A stretch of 64,000 nt of DNA. Source: Antedon mediterranea. Taxonomy: Eukaryota > Echinodermata > Crinoidea > Comatulida > Antedonidae. The notes beneath the pieces were generated by a model. The model saw only the letters and a list, made by a program, of their open reading frames with translations, was not told where the DNA came from and searched no databases. The stretch is taken from positions 31,608,001 through 31,672,000 of the forward strand of contig NC_092674.1 in NCBI RefSeq assembly GCF_964355755.1. The letters are read 5' to 3'. The position numbers and the translations under genes are program-made. Positions within the stretch are counted from its first letter, which is position 1; each line of letters opens with the position of its first letter. Below, one piece after another: positions 13,501-26,523 of the stretch.

Positions 13501-16500
13501 ACAATAAATAAGAAATGAGTTTGTTTGTTGCCCTTTAATATCTAAACAATACATTGCAATACAATAAATAAGAAATGAGTTTGTTTGTTGCCCTTTAATA
13601 TCTAAACAAAACATTGCAATACAAAACCTTCAATAAACAATTTTCTTAGAAATTATAGTTTGTATGCATAATTCGAGTGGCAATTAAATTTTCAAAAACA
13701 CAACAATTGAGATAATAACAACGAAATTAGCTAATTTCCATTGCCCATCTATTGTTATAATGAGGCATTTATTTGCGATCGATTAAGCTTCTATTTCGGA
13801 ACTAAACAATCAGGCTAAGATGGTTTGGTAATTCGTATGGATTAGTTTCTGCAAACAACATATTCGCGGTCAATAATAATAATGACTACCGTATCAAATA
13901 TCATGACGACCTTTAAACATATTTCCATCGTATCTCTTTGCAAAAATAACCATAGCATTGTATAGCAAGATATTTTGTTGTGTTTACCACCAAACATTTT
14001 TATTGAAATAGAATATCAAGATTACAATTTTTTCTATAGGCACGAGCTATGTTGCTGGCCAGTGGATTTTCACTGGCTTTTGGTTCTATGTTTGTAAAAA
14101 CCTATCGTGTGTATCACATAGTAACTCATGCCACAAGTCGAGGTCTTGGTAAACGAATAGTAAGTTGAATTTTGTTTTTAAAGAAAATGAGTTACTTTAC
14201 CTTTAGTATCTTTAAAAACTTAATACTGTATGCACATTTTACAATTGTACATTTACACAATGGTAACTGCAACGCTCTTAATGATATCCTTGACTCCAAC
14301 GCTAGTCAACGTATCATATCAAAATATACCATCATTTTGACTGTTATCGACTATTTTCCATTTAGATGTTACGAGAATCGATATTGTTTGCAATGGTCGG
14401 TGGCTTATTAGCATTAGATCTTATTGTTTTTATTTTGTGGGCAACATTGGACCCGATGTATCGCCAAGTAACAAAAACTCAATCTCAGGTAGGCCTATTA
14501 CATTTTATCTTGAAATAACGGAGAATTATTCATCATGACTCATTTTTATAAGTTTTAACATTTTGTATTATTTTAACTTGAACATTAAAAAAATGTTTGA
14601 TGATTTTATATTTTGTATATTTGATGTTGTAATCTGTATGTATTGTTTTATGTAGCCCACCTCCTTCCCTTTTTAATTTCCCTACGAGAGATGAATAAAG
14701 ATATATACTGATTTGATCTTAGTGAGATACTCGTAAATCAAGATTTTTAAAATCTATATGAACAACTATGCAAATTACACGTCATAGAATCAGTTTCTTT
14801 AATTATTCATAGTGTAGTCAGTTTTCAATTAAATCATACAAAGTGTTTACATTATTTGAAGAAAAGTCATTTGATTTTCAAATTATTTATTGATGATATT
14901 CATTCTTATAATCTTAATGTCTTTTAGAATTGAATTCAAATTTTAATTAATAATGAAGGGAAGTGATTTTGTTGTTTACGATACTCCTTTTAAAGAGCAA
15001 AATGTTGGTTATTTGTGCACTTCATTATCAACGTACAAGTTAGGCCTACAAGTTTAACAATAATAAAATGTTAATTATTTTTACACATAGATTTCATTTT
15101 TAATTTTAAGGTGTCAGAGGATGAAACTATTGCGTATATCTTCACTGTAGAAAGTTGTTCTTCAAATCGAGCTCAGATCTGGTTAGGAGTTGTATATACT
15201 TATAAAGGCTTACTTCTGTTATTCGGAGTATTTCTAGCATGGGAAACAAGGAAGGTGAAGATCCCGGCGTTGAATGATTCAAACTACATAGCATTATCTG
15301 TCTATAATGTTGTTATGTTAAGCGTTATAGCCGTAGCAGTGTCCAGTTTAGTCAAACAACCACATCTTGTTACCATAACCTTTACCCTGGTAACTGGATG
15401 CGTGGTGACGATGGCTACTGCAACGTTAGCTCTTCTTTTTATACCAAAGGTAAGGGGGGTTTACATGCATAAACAAATAAATAAATAAATAAATATAATT
15501 TTACCTACTATAATAATTAGCAGAATATCAACAACTTACATTTAATACTCAAATCCAAGAAAATAATCATGTCCGAATCTTTTCTTTCCATTTTGTTTAG
15601 GTAATATCAGTTCGCTCAAACCATTTAGGGGGAGATCCAATTAGTTCTTCGGTAGGCCTAGAAACTCGAGGGCAAACACGACGTCTCATAGCAGATGAGT
15701 CTACAGAATTAAAAGAAAATATATATAGATGGGAAGTGCAAAACAGAGCTTATAAAAAAGAATGTGAAAAGGTAAAAGTTTCAAAAGTAGATATCATATT
15801 ATTCATAGCACCACAACAACCTTGACAATATATTGCCAGGTTTTATAGTATTTGCACGCAAACCCCAAGTATTCCATTTTGCACGAACGAATTGTTCAGA
15901 TAATTTAAATTTAAGGTAGCGTGTACTTTAATAATTAAAACCATTACATTTAAGAAATATATACATTATTCAGACTTTAATTATCCTATTTATATTAAAA
16001 TTTGAATTATTAATTCATCAATTACGTCAAAATACCAAAACCCAAGGAGAGTATGGATTATGTTGATTTGTGACGTTAGTCTAAAAAACTGTCAAATATT
16101 AATTTTGTGAAAGCATGGTTCCAGTCGTGCTAATATGGAAGTCATTTTCAAGAGTTCATTACAACAACGAAAATAGTAATTATAGAGTAAACATTTAATA
16201 TATTTTTTACTTTCAGTTGGAGCAAAAGATAGCCGAATTAGAAGCAAAATTACTTTCTTTACAGAACTCAGAGAAAATTAATTTACGGGAAAATCGTTTA
16301 AGTACAATCATATCTGAATCTAGTGATACCTCAGAACTTCTTATTGATTTGCCTGAAACAATCATAGATAATTATAACGGTAGCCCGAAGACAGAGTCAC
16401 CAGAGACTTGCCCTTTACTAGAACGAGGTGATTCAGGACGACATTCTATTGATTCAAGACAAGCACCAAAAGAAAATATATATTCACTTTTTTGTGTTCA

Positions 16501-16882
16501 AGCTAAAGAAAAAACTTCCACAAATTTTTGCGTTAACAACACACATGTTGAAATAATTTACGCGGCTGACGAAGAAGGTGATGTTTCTGGTTCCAATGAT
16601 ACCAAATCAACGCAATGTGATTGTAAAACATTTGATACAAAACTTATATTTTCTTTACATAAAAATAAGAATTATTATTCAAAACTACAGAATTCGGCAT
16701 CACCTACATTACAAACTGACAAACAGAAGGAAGAAATCACAGAGTTACCCAGCGACATGACAGATAACGACGAATGCATACTTCCTGAAGATACGTCTGA
16801 AATGGAAGAAGAGTTGCACAAGGAAAGAAAAGATCTTGAATGTAAATTAGTAGACTTAGAAGAAACATTGTTATCTTCCTGA
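4563..16882 (+). CDS. GABA-B-like metabotropic receptor 1 (class C GPCR), 5' partial
   Basis: G-protein-coupled receptor of the plasma membrane with an extracellular Venus-flytrap domain and seven membrane segments, C-terminal 879 residues in the window. Seen: flytrap motifs SYASTS, PTFFRTV, RIIIGTFGQKEARKVFCE and VWLLIGWY (exons 1-7); TM1 at 11737-11884, TM2 after KMSSPNLNN at 12346-12478, TM3 GFSLAFGSMF at 14040-14159, TM4 at 14366-14488, TM5-7 LLLLFGVFLAWETRKV through LLFIPK at 15111-15449; then a cytoplasmic tail whose LEQKIAELEAKL heptads match the GABA-B coiled coil used for heterodimerisation. The exon lengths sum to 2640 nt (880 codons with stop) with matching phases. Signal peptide and first lobe exons are not found and probably lie before the window. 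Ligand is uncertain: the position of the GABA-contacting Glu of mammalian GABA-B1 appears to be His. Family call strong; subtype not assigned. Confidence 0.93.
5559..7066. other. Intron of receptor 1, no further feature except an inverted repeat
   Basis: AT-rich, no open block with protein similarity. A palindromic segment at 6976-7012 (AGGCCTAAG ... CTTAGGCCT, with ACAGACT/AGTCTGT inside) lies just before the next exon. Confidence 0.6.
7417..7770. repeat. (CAT)n/(ATC)n trinucleotide microsatellite
   Basis: About 350 bp of interrupted CAT/ATC/AAT triplets in receptor-1 intron 7133-9966, with a 54-bp higher-order duplication (around 7460-7510 and 7520-7570). Open frames across it (His-rich on +, Met-rich on -) are low-complexity artefacts. 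The remainder of this 2.8-kb intron shows nothing recognisable. Confidence 0.9.
10975..11116. repeat. 18-bp minisatellite, seven full copies
   Basis: Unit ACACATGTATCTATGTCC starts at 10981 and recurs every 18 bp to 11106, with degenerate CCACATG-rich flanks to about 11190. It sits in receptor-1 intron 10695-11245. The period is a multiple of three, so it is open in several frames on both strands; not a gene. Confidence 0.93.
13201..13624. repeat. 60-bp minisatellite, seven copies
   Basis: Seven units of exactly 60 bp with the core GAAATGAGTTTGTTTGTTGC, almost identical, in receptor-1 intron 12479-14039 between the TM2 and TM3 exons. The minus strand is open through the array (168 codons), which is a consequence of the period. 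The rest of the intron holds nothing recognisable. Confidence 0.93.
14489..15110. other. Receptor-1 intron, AT-rich
   Basis: About 620 bp between the TM4 and TM5-7 exons. A sequence ending GATGAATAAAGATATATA near 14690-14705 resembles the 3' tail of a LINE, but no coding part accompanies it. Otherwise nothing recognisable. Confidence 0.4.
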
Positions 16883-19479
16883 CCTGACAACCCGGCTGAT
16901 TTTATTAGGATATTAAGCAAAAGAAACTTCGACGGTAGTTTACTGATATGCAAATTGTTTGTTACTTGCAAGTATTTGTTTCTTATCCTGTTTTAATAAT
17001 GTACATTGATGTCATGATTTCTGACCTGGTGCGAAAGACCTACAAACTCTATGAATCTGACTGGTTTGGATAATATCTATTTGCCTGATTTACTGTGGAT
17101 GATTGTCGATTGACTATTCTGACAACTGACTAATTAATACCAAATCTGAAGTGATGACTGAGACAATCTGTTCTAATCAACGGGAATGTAAAAAAGACGA
17201 AACAACTGACTGTGACAAACCTCTGGACTGACTGCCCGACTGATTGACCGAACGACTGACTGTTAAATGCTGACTGAATCTGAATTATCTAAATGACTGA
17301 CAGGAGTATACTGTTATTGACTAACTGCCTGTGTCTTTCATCGATTAATGTGTAATATGACATTTTTGCTAGCCATTTATTTGCCGAGTCATTTTACAGT
17401 CACATGAAAATGTTAAGCCATTAATCACACAAGAAATACTATATTGCACTTGTCAAAGAGTTAAGCCGGTTTTATGAAAGCAACTGCTGTCGATGAATTA
17501 TGATATAAATGGGGTTTATTAATGCAAGCCTTTATTATCAAATTAATGTTTAATCATTGTTTATTACCGTGGTAATGCCCGAGTACAAAACCACATTATA
17601 TATTAATAATGTCACTGGTCATACAAATAGATATCTATCAACATATAATTGTTAAAATCTGACATAATTCACTTTAAATTCTACTGATGTTAATGATGAA
17701 TGTCTTCATTAGGGTAACCCAGTACTAAATAATTATTTTATTGTTTTAGTTGTACAAATAAGTTTTATACAGAATTATCACTTCCAAACAAATATATTAT
17801 GATTAATTCAATAAAATGTTAGGATTGAAAAAAAATAGACGTTTGTAAAATCATGATCATCGACTCTCACTCTTACATTCCAAATATGTTTATGTTCACT
17901 TTAAAATGTCAATCACAAGTAGGTTGCATGTTTGTGCGTAAAGGTACACGTGAGTATATGTCAAAGGTGAAACACGTGTTAAAATGCTGTAAGTTGTTAA
18001 AGTGAGCATAGTGGTCAATGCTGGCAAACTAAGACATATAATTATTCTTTGTGTAATCATGTATCCTCATATTACTGAAATGTGTTGAAGACTAACAATT
18101 AAGCTACTGAGTGAAGAAGAAGATTTCCAATTTTCCAAAGAAAATTGACCGTACCAACCGAAAGTTGTTTATTTTAGGTTTGAATTAACGAGGAATATCC
18201 AAACTTCTTAAACACAAATTGTATCACAAAAATAAATATTAATTTTCCACAAACAAAAGTTTCAAATGTCTTACCCATGAGGCTGGTTCTTATGAGTACT
18301 CAATAAAGTTTCTATGTTAACGTTTAGTATTTTAATTTTGACAGGCTGGTGGACACTGTTTTCACAAAAAAAAAATCCGTTCGCATTATATCCGTATAGG
18401 ATGTAGGCTTTGTGTACATATTGGTTCCGCTTTCTTATGGGTTTCAATGGCAATTTAATCATGTTTGTTACGAGCGCACATTTCTTATTTAATTTACATC
18501 ATACAATTTAAAATTGTAATCTGAAGAAATTTAACTCGGTGCAAACATGTATTGCTGCACAAAGTAATGTTTTTTTACAGTGAACCAAGACATTGTACTG
18601 CATGTATTGGTTCGATTTTACCGTGCATCATGTTAGTATTTTATCATATTAAATAACAATATAATGATTGTGGTGCATTAATCTGTATGTTCAACATTTA
18701 AATGTCCAGCTATTGTTCATCATTTGACACAATGCACATTTAAATAATAAAAATATGCGACCGCTTGAGAAATCCATGTCATAATTTACGAATGTTTTTT
18801 TTTTCTCATTAATAGTTTTTCTATTTAATTGATAAAGAATTTGAATACATGCTATTAGATAATCGCAACAGGTCAGCAATCTTGAGAATAGAGTATATGA
18901 AATATAAGCCACACTACATCCATTTAGGACTAACCCAAAGTGCGAGCCACCGAGACATGCAATTCTTGTGATCATTGCCGGTCTAAAATGTCCATTTCAG
19001 TGGAAAAAAATCAACATATTAATGTAGTAGCTAACCATTTACAATATTCCGTACTACTAAAGTGAACCCATTTTATAGTATTATCATGTAGCTATACTCA
19101 TTATCAACTGAATCAGATATTAAGATATCAGATTATTAGCAAGAAAACAAACACAATGCTGATTTACATTGAACAGTAAACATCGACAAATATGTATTAT
19201 TAACAAAATCGAATATAAATATTTCTAATTTATACTTAATCAGATTGGTCTAAACATAACAGAATTCAAATTGTATTCACGTCTTTCTACATTTTCCTTT
19301 TAAACATTATTATAAGATTATGTTAATAATAAATTCTCTATCAGAACCTTTAGTAATAAGATCTTCAAAGTCAGGATAGGAATAAGAATTGTATTTGTTG
19401 GTGAAACCATGTAGTATTACTCTGTCGAATTAGTAGATCCTATAATGTTTTTGAACTACTAAACCATAATATGTTTACA
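16883..19479. other. Convergent intergenic region between the two receptors (3' UTRs)
   Basis: Holds the 3' ends of both receptors. A degenerate CTGA/TGACTGAC-rich stretch spans about 17030-17330. An AATAAA at 17810-17815 is a possible polyadenylation signal for receptor 1. No other gene or RNA recognised. Confidence 0.55.
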
Positions 19480-22400
19480 TTATATATATTGAATATATTT
19501 CTTATGATCAACGTAATCTTCTCTTTCTAATTGAGGCTTTCTGAAATGGCTTGTTGTCCCTTCAATATTGTAGACAGGTGAGTTTGTTACACGCCTGTGA
19601 GCATACAACACATTCCTTCGTTCTATGACTGGGCTAGGCTGAAGAACACCACTGTCCCGTGGATCGCTTTGGTTCGAGGAACCATGAACAACTTTGTCAG
19701 AAACTGCCATAATGTTTTGGTGTGTTTGGTTTGTTTGGTTTGTTTGGTTAAAACTCCAGGGTGGCTGTATGTATGAAGCTTCGGGAAATTCCTGACAACT
19801 TTTGTAATCACTTTCATACCTATCGTTCATTGCGATACCGGACTCCAAAGGTGAGCAATTACTTTTTCTGTTGTTCTCAATACTATCATTATTTTTCAAA
19901 GACGATTTGTTTTTTTCACCATTAGATTGACTTATTTTATCATGAAACACATTTGTAGCCTCGTGTCTAAATTGTGTTTCATTAAAATGATCAAATCCTT
20001 GATTACCGTATCCTCCTTTACCATCATCGTCTACAGCAGCAGGCGACACGCGCATTCTCAGCTCTCGAACATTTATTGCGTTCGGATCACGCTGTTCACA
20101 ACTTACGTCACCAACTGTGGCTCTTCGATCGTGACTTTTTCCAACTTTAGTTTTTATCGTATGAACTCGTTTATTGCCATTACTAATATAAGCTCTAAAA
20201 TGATCACTGCCAAAATACAATCGATCATTTAGCTCTCGAATTCTTGCTTCTTTCTACAGACATAAACAAAAATCACATTTCATATTTAATATGTTAATAC
20301 ATTATACTGTTAGTGCCAGTGGCTACCAATTATTAAATCAATCCGTATATCAAGATAGGAAATAACTAATCAATTATTCTTCTATTGTGCGGTGGTAAAA
20401 TAAATTATATTTTGATTGCTTCAGAAGATAACAGTTATATGGCTTGATCGGAGCTTATAATCCTATAAATAACAATTATTAAATGTGTGTCTTTGTACTC
20501 ACAAAGGTAATTAAAAATCGCGACAATAATAGTGTGCTCGAAGGCTAAATAGCTAAATAAAATACAGAAAGCATTTATTTTTTGTATTATGAATCGGTAA
20601 TCAGTGACGTTGACCTGTACTTAGTGACAGACCTTTAGCATATAACTGTAATGTGTTACAAATAATAATAATTAAAATACTAATTCTCGACACACCACAT
20701 TACTGTGAAAGTAGGCCAAGTATGGCATACACTCAATCGATTACTTTAAACCCAAACATTGGCTATTCTCATGAGCAGTTTCAATTGTTTTAGTAATACA
20801 GGTACAATGTTACCTCTTTCAATGCACATCGAAGTGTCTCCAACTCTCCTTCAAGAAGTGTTTTTCCGTATTCGGGTTTCTTATTTGATACGTGACGGGA
20901 CCAACGCAAACAGCAAGTTGAGTTTCCATTGTTTTCTGACAATTTTAAGGATGAATCGAAACGTAAGCTTTCCTTTGCCTTTTTTTGAGAACCATTCATC
21001 TCATGCATAATCAATATCTAAACGGGAAAACAAGTAAAACATTGGAATGTTACATAATGAGCACAATAATTTGTTATTACAAATGAGCACATTAGACTTT
21101 TTTATATAATTCTAAAATCATTTTACAAACCTTTGGTAAAACAAGTAACAGCACTGCATGACCAGTCGATACAAAAACAACCAAACACACCAAGATGAGC
21201 TTTAAGTTGTGATCCACAGATTCTGAACCTACAACTGGAAGAATGATAACACCGAGACAAATTGTGACGTAACAACACGTACTAATTGAACGAGAGTCTC
21301 TTAGAGGTGGTGACGAAACGTGCCGAGTTCTATGTGCAATATATATTCCCGTTATCATCAACAGAATCTTGGTGACGTATATAATTGCCAACCACATCCA
21401 CATTCTTCTGCTGATACTTGTAGTATAAATCTCTATTACGTTATCTGAAGTTTTCTAAAGTCGGAGAAAACAAAATATTAGTATAATATCACATTATTAT
21501 AATTCTTCTACATGATACTTTTGATGAATAATAGGAACCTCACATGCATATAAGAACACTTTTAGCTATTAGACAAACACAATATTTAAATATGTATTTG
21601 TTCAATTATTGATGTTATTGTTAAAAGAAAAGAAAATCAGAGATCTTTGTGTTTTAGGTTTTAGTACCTGAAAAAACGGCAGGCGTCTAATATGAAGACA
21701 CTGTATTGGATCAATCAGCCACCATGAAGTCAAAATTATGGCGTCGACACAAACCATTCCGACAACTAAAAGTAGCAATAGTTCATCTTTGATGGGCTAT
21801 AAGTAGTATAAAGGTAACAAATTTAACATTTAATTTGATTCTAGCATAATGAATAACAGAGGGTTTGATGGATCTAACTTATGCCATAACATTATATCAT
21901 GAAATATAGGAATACCATGATTATTGTTAAAGCTGCATTTTGTTGCTATTAACAAGCTATTGCAATCATTATTAAAAGTTATGATATGGATTTTGTGTGT
22001 ATTACAATAACCTTGATATGAATAATTTTAAATCAATATTATTTAAATAAATTGCTAAATGGAAACATTACTTATAGTCAAGTGGCTTCTTGTAATGTAA
22101 CCAGAAAGAGCATCAGAACATGATATGGTTCTCAATGAATTCAGATACTAATGTGATTGTAGAATGTTTTGTTATACCTTTTTATACTGCAGCTTATAGT
22201 TACACTTCATATTTTGTGGAAATAAGTATTAAAGTTACCTTTCTTTTAGGTTGTAACGCTTTAAATATGACGTACACTCGCCACTGTTTGACGATTACAG
22301 ACCCGTATTGTAGAGTAAACCCAACACAAAATATACTGACTGAAAGCTGTAGCGGATTTCAATACGAAAAAGATATAAGTACATTAGTAAAAAAATATGT

Positions 22401-25400
22401 ATCTTCATGTTTGATTAAAGTGATTTTATTTAACATAATTGGATGTTAATGTTCATAGATCTACTTTTGTTTTAGAAATTATTTTACAACAGCTCATATA
22501 CAAAGAAATCTATGGCATCGAATGTTTGTGTCATTAAATGGTGTTGGACATTTTACTTGATAAACATTGATCATATCTGTACTGATTCCTAAGACTGGAA
22601 TCCCACTGACGGTGATGATGGCTCCGAGCAGCTGCATAATTGTAAGATTTGGGCTGGTGAGTTTTAAAACTCTACAAATAAAAAAAAGGGAAGGAAGACA
22701 TAAAACAAAATGAACATTTTGTGACAGCCAATAAAATACTAGGGTTATTATAAAAGATTAAAACGTATCGATTTCATTTTTTTTCAAAAGAACAAAATAA
22801 TGTTAGAGGGCGACACACTTATTTCATAATAGTGGAACTAATGAAGCTTCAGCTGCACTGAATAACGACAGCTGGACACGTGAGCAACACTACAGTATAC
22901 GTCGGTACGTACCTATTATTTCGATATTTAATATTGCATATTAACAAGATGAATGCTAGTAGTGTCACTGAGCCCGCACATGACACCATGCAAATATAAG
23001 CAACGGCAGATAGTTCCAATTTTACCTCTCGAACGGAAACTATAAACACAGCAGGAAAAAAACACAAATCAACGTTCAGTTAAAACTTAAACATGACGTC
23101 TTAAATTACATATCAAATAATTGTATCTTTTTTAGGCCTAATATTGATTGTGATTTGTCAAAATGATTAATTTATATCGCCTGTGCTATTACAGGTTATA
23201 TTTCCAATCGAATGATATAATTATACAATTAGTAATTTGTATTACGTATACGTTTATATTGTTAATTTTAATCAAACTTGCTGTTTGAAATGATTCAATT
23301 ATGATGTCAATTATTTTGAAATTCACTCATTTTATAAAAAATGAGCTATCAAATAATGGCGTACATACGATACAATTTAGATATACAATATTGTAAGATG
23401 AGGAAGATAATTATAGTGTAAGTGTATATCTTTTATATTAATAGGCCTACCGTACTACTGTGGACTTACTTGTATCCTTGCCATGGTTGTCCGGAACGCT
23501 GTAAATACCAAAGTCATGATCTACAGATATACAATTACCCTGTCCAAGTGTACACACAGAAAAGTTAGCTGCTCGGACGCCGAGAGCAGAGAATGAAACA
23601 TAACCCTATATAGAAACATAAAGATCATGAATGACACGGTTAATGTTTGCAATGCTTGTATTCGGGGGTAAGTTCTTAAGTTTTTGACTAATATTATTTA
23701 TGTATTTTTAATTTTAAAAATGTTGTATCTAACCGTTTTGCCAATGAATTGTACTTTTCTAATTGATGCCACCAATTCGTTGTTAAGTTTAAGTCGCGTC
23801 CCCACTGCTGATGACGATACAAAATAGCGTATTACATTTGGATTCGAACTGTTGAGCGCACGTGACGCTGTCGCCAGTGCATCATGTGCAAAGGCACAGT
23901 CGTTTTCAGGGTCGTCACTCTGAAATAAATCGGGTTTCATTTAGACGAAAGAACATTTACCATAATGATTGGTTTTGGGGAAGAGTGTATGAGAAACTAC
24001 TCCGATGTTTGCGCCCTCTATCGACTCACGCATTGGTTTTTTTTTTTTGTTTTTTTTTTTTACAATTTGAATACAGTATAACGTTTATTATTGGAGTTGG
24101 ATAGCCGAGTGGTTAGGACACTTGACTGTCATCCAGATAGACCCGGGTTCAATTCCCGACAACGACAACTCCCAGTCCACTCAGCTGTAAATGAGTACCT
24201 GGTTGAAAATACTAGGGAGAAAAAAGGCGGCGTGGAAAGGAACTGGCCACCCTACATAATGCCGAGGCTTAGTAGGCCTACAATGAGCTCCTAACAGCTC
24301 ATTCCCCTACGTTCAGAATGAATACGGGACTCACCTTTTATAACGTTTATGATGTCGAAAACAATAAAAACTTACATTGATATAAGTTGACACCCCAAGA
24401 CACGTTACATCCTGAATTGACCAATCAGTCACTCCAATACAGTTCAAATGCGGAATAATATTGCACGTTGACTGGGTTGTAAATATGTAAATTGCATGTG
24501 GCAGTGTTGGTCGTTGATATAATTCACATAAAATTATATTTAATGTTGCATCACTGGCTATCAAGATCATGTGACGAATAAAGTTGGTCTGTGATGAGTA
24601 AAATATGTAAACGCTACATACAATATTTTAGGTTAAATTATAATGAATAGGCCTACAAAATACCACTTCTGACTATAATATAATATGTTGGGGTTAAACT
24701 TCCATCAATCATATTGTATATGGTTGGTTTGTGAAAATAACTAATTTAATTTAATAAATAACAAACAATTTCAATGAAACAATTCTTGTAAAAAAACTAC
24801 TTGCCTCAATTCGAAATACGTCATTGGTGACGTGGCCAGAAAGTAGAAGTGATGACGTTTGGATGTTGTAGTATTTAAGATGTTCTACTACAGAAAACAT
24901 AACCTATTAAGAAAACAATCCTTTCATCATTAGAGGTCTACTATAGTAAAATGTTTCTTTAATAATTATATAGTAATCATTTTAATAATACTATACTACT
25001 TTTATTTCAGTGGATTCCCTAGTAAAGTTCTTTTTTTTGTCAAGAATATATTAAGAATTGCTTACTTACTTGCTCGTAATAAGCTCCGTCTTCATGGACT
25101 ACATCGACAAGTGATATTTGGTGAGAAGCTAGATATTCGGACAAACCTGGGCTACCAGAGCCAAGCCATAGTGCAACTGAGAATGTGTTTTCATTGGTAC
25201 TAACATCATCAAACTTCTGGCTACTGATATGAATGACGTCAGAGCTAATATATTGACTGAAGTTGGAAATACATCCTCCAGTTACGATAAGAAGAGGAGG
25301 CTCGTCGTAAAAACCTTGCATATTGTTAGTGACGTCACTTTCACACTAGAGTAAAAAAAAGTTTAATTGATAATTGACAAAACTATTCTTATTAAACATT

Positions 25401-26481
25401 ATCATTGCCATGCTCAACTATCACCAACAACTTTATTGGAATCATCATTATCATTTTTTTCATAATTATTTAATCCTCCACAAAACAACTTTTTACCATT
25501 AGGCCCAGTTATACTAATGTGTATTTTATTTATTTTCAAAGGAATCCGACGCGGCACACATCATTCGATGATAAATCAATTTATTGTCACCTACTGGTTA
25601 GTAAAAATATCTATCCGTAAAACCATTTTGTGTTGATCAAATATCATTGGACATGCTTCTAATTAACTTGTTTAGAAGACTTTGATTACATTGTTAGGCA
25701 TTGAGTATTGTAATAACAAAGAGTATTTTGACACATGTTACCATAAAACACAATAGGTACAATGCTAAATTATGGCGCTGTAAACAAGCACTGATTATTG
25801 GACAATATACTTTAAATCAATGTCACCGTACCGAGAAATAAGTAAAATGAACAATCCCACCAAAAAGTATAATTTTGTACACGTTAATAGATGATGGTGA
25901 TTGTATGCGATGCAACCAATTGCGGCCGCCAGAGAAACATTCGCTTTATAAATCCGTCTATGAAACTTAATTAATATAATAAGAATGAGCAATTTAACAG
26001 CATGGTGCCTAGATATGCGACATATGATCATCTTCGGTGCGTCAGCTGTAGCATCATGTTGCAAATTGATAGGCTAATTTCAATGATATTGATCGACACT
26101 CTTAATGCTTCCGTGAGGCAGATGTATTAGGTAAAAATGGTACCCTGAAGTGATACAAATAGTTGCGATTCCACATTATTGCTTGTCTTTTTACACAACA
26201 TTTTTCGTCCGGTAGAATTTAAAATTGGTTTGAACATTTTAAAAATAATTCTATGGTCCAAGTTTTGTCACTTGGTAACTTGTTCCAAATTCTATAGGCC
26301 TATTCTGATCAAAGTAGGATTAAAATATGAGTAAGTGTATTGTTATTGAAAATAGAACAGGCCCTATACTAATGTATTTAATGTAATTGTTACATTCGTA
26401 TTGAAAGTCCATAGAAAAATACAGCGATAATTACAGTGCTGTTTCTTGATAAATATTTAATCTCGACACAGTATTTCCTAT

Positions 26482-26523
<42 letters not shown>

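Larger units (their letters stand above)
4563..16882 (+). other. Exon map of GABA-B-like receptor 1
   Basis: Coding exons: 4563-4733, 5454-5558, 7067-7132, 9967-10155, 10440-10694, 11246-11306, 11396-11488, 11737-11884, 12346-12478, 14040-14159, 14366-14488, 15111-15449, 15601-15771, 16217-16882 (stop TGA). Phases are 0 except 11306/11396 (1), 11488/11737 (1) and 11884/12346 (2). All introns are GT-AG; the donor after 5558 is the weak GTTAGA. Confidence 0.88.

Noticed and set aside
13108-13614. 168-codon minus-strand frame with a 20-residue repeat
   Set aside because: Produced by the 60-bp intronic minisatellite.
19927-20232. 101-codon plus-strand frame
   Set aside because: Antisense shadow of the receptor-2 C-terminal exon.
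22120-22449. Plus-strand frame resembling a cysteine-rich PSI/semaphorin-like segment (RHCLTITDPYC)
   Set aside because: It is antisense to the receptor-2 TM3 exon (22239-22339), which joins in phase and encodes a clear TM3; the resemblance is chance.
24097-24165. Functional tRNA gene
   Set aside because: A and B boxes are present, but it heads a 250-bp element with target-site duplication and lacks a proper acceptor stem; it is a SINE.
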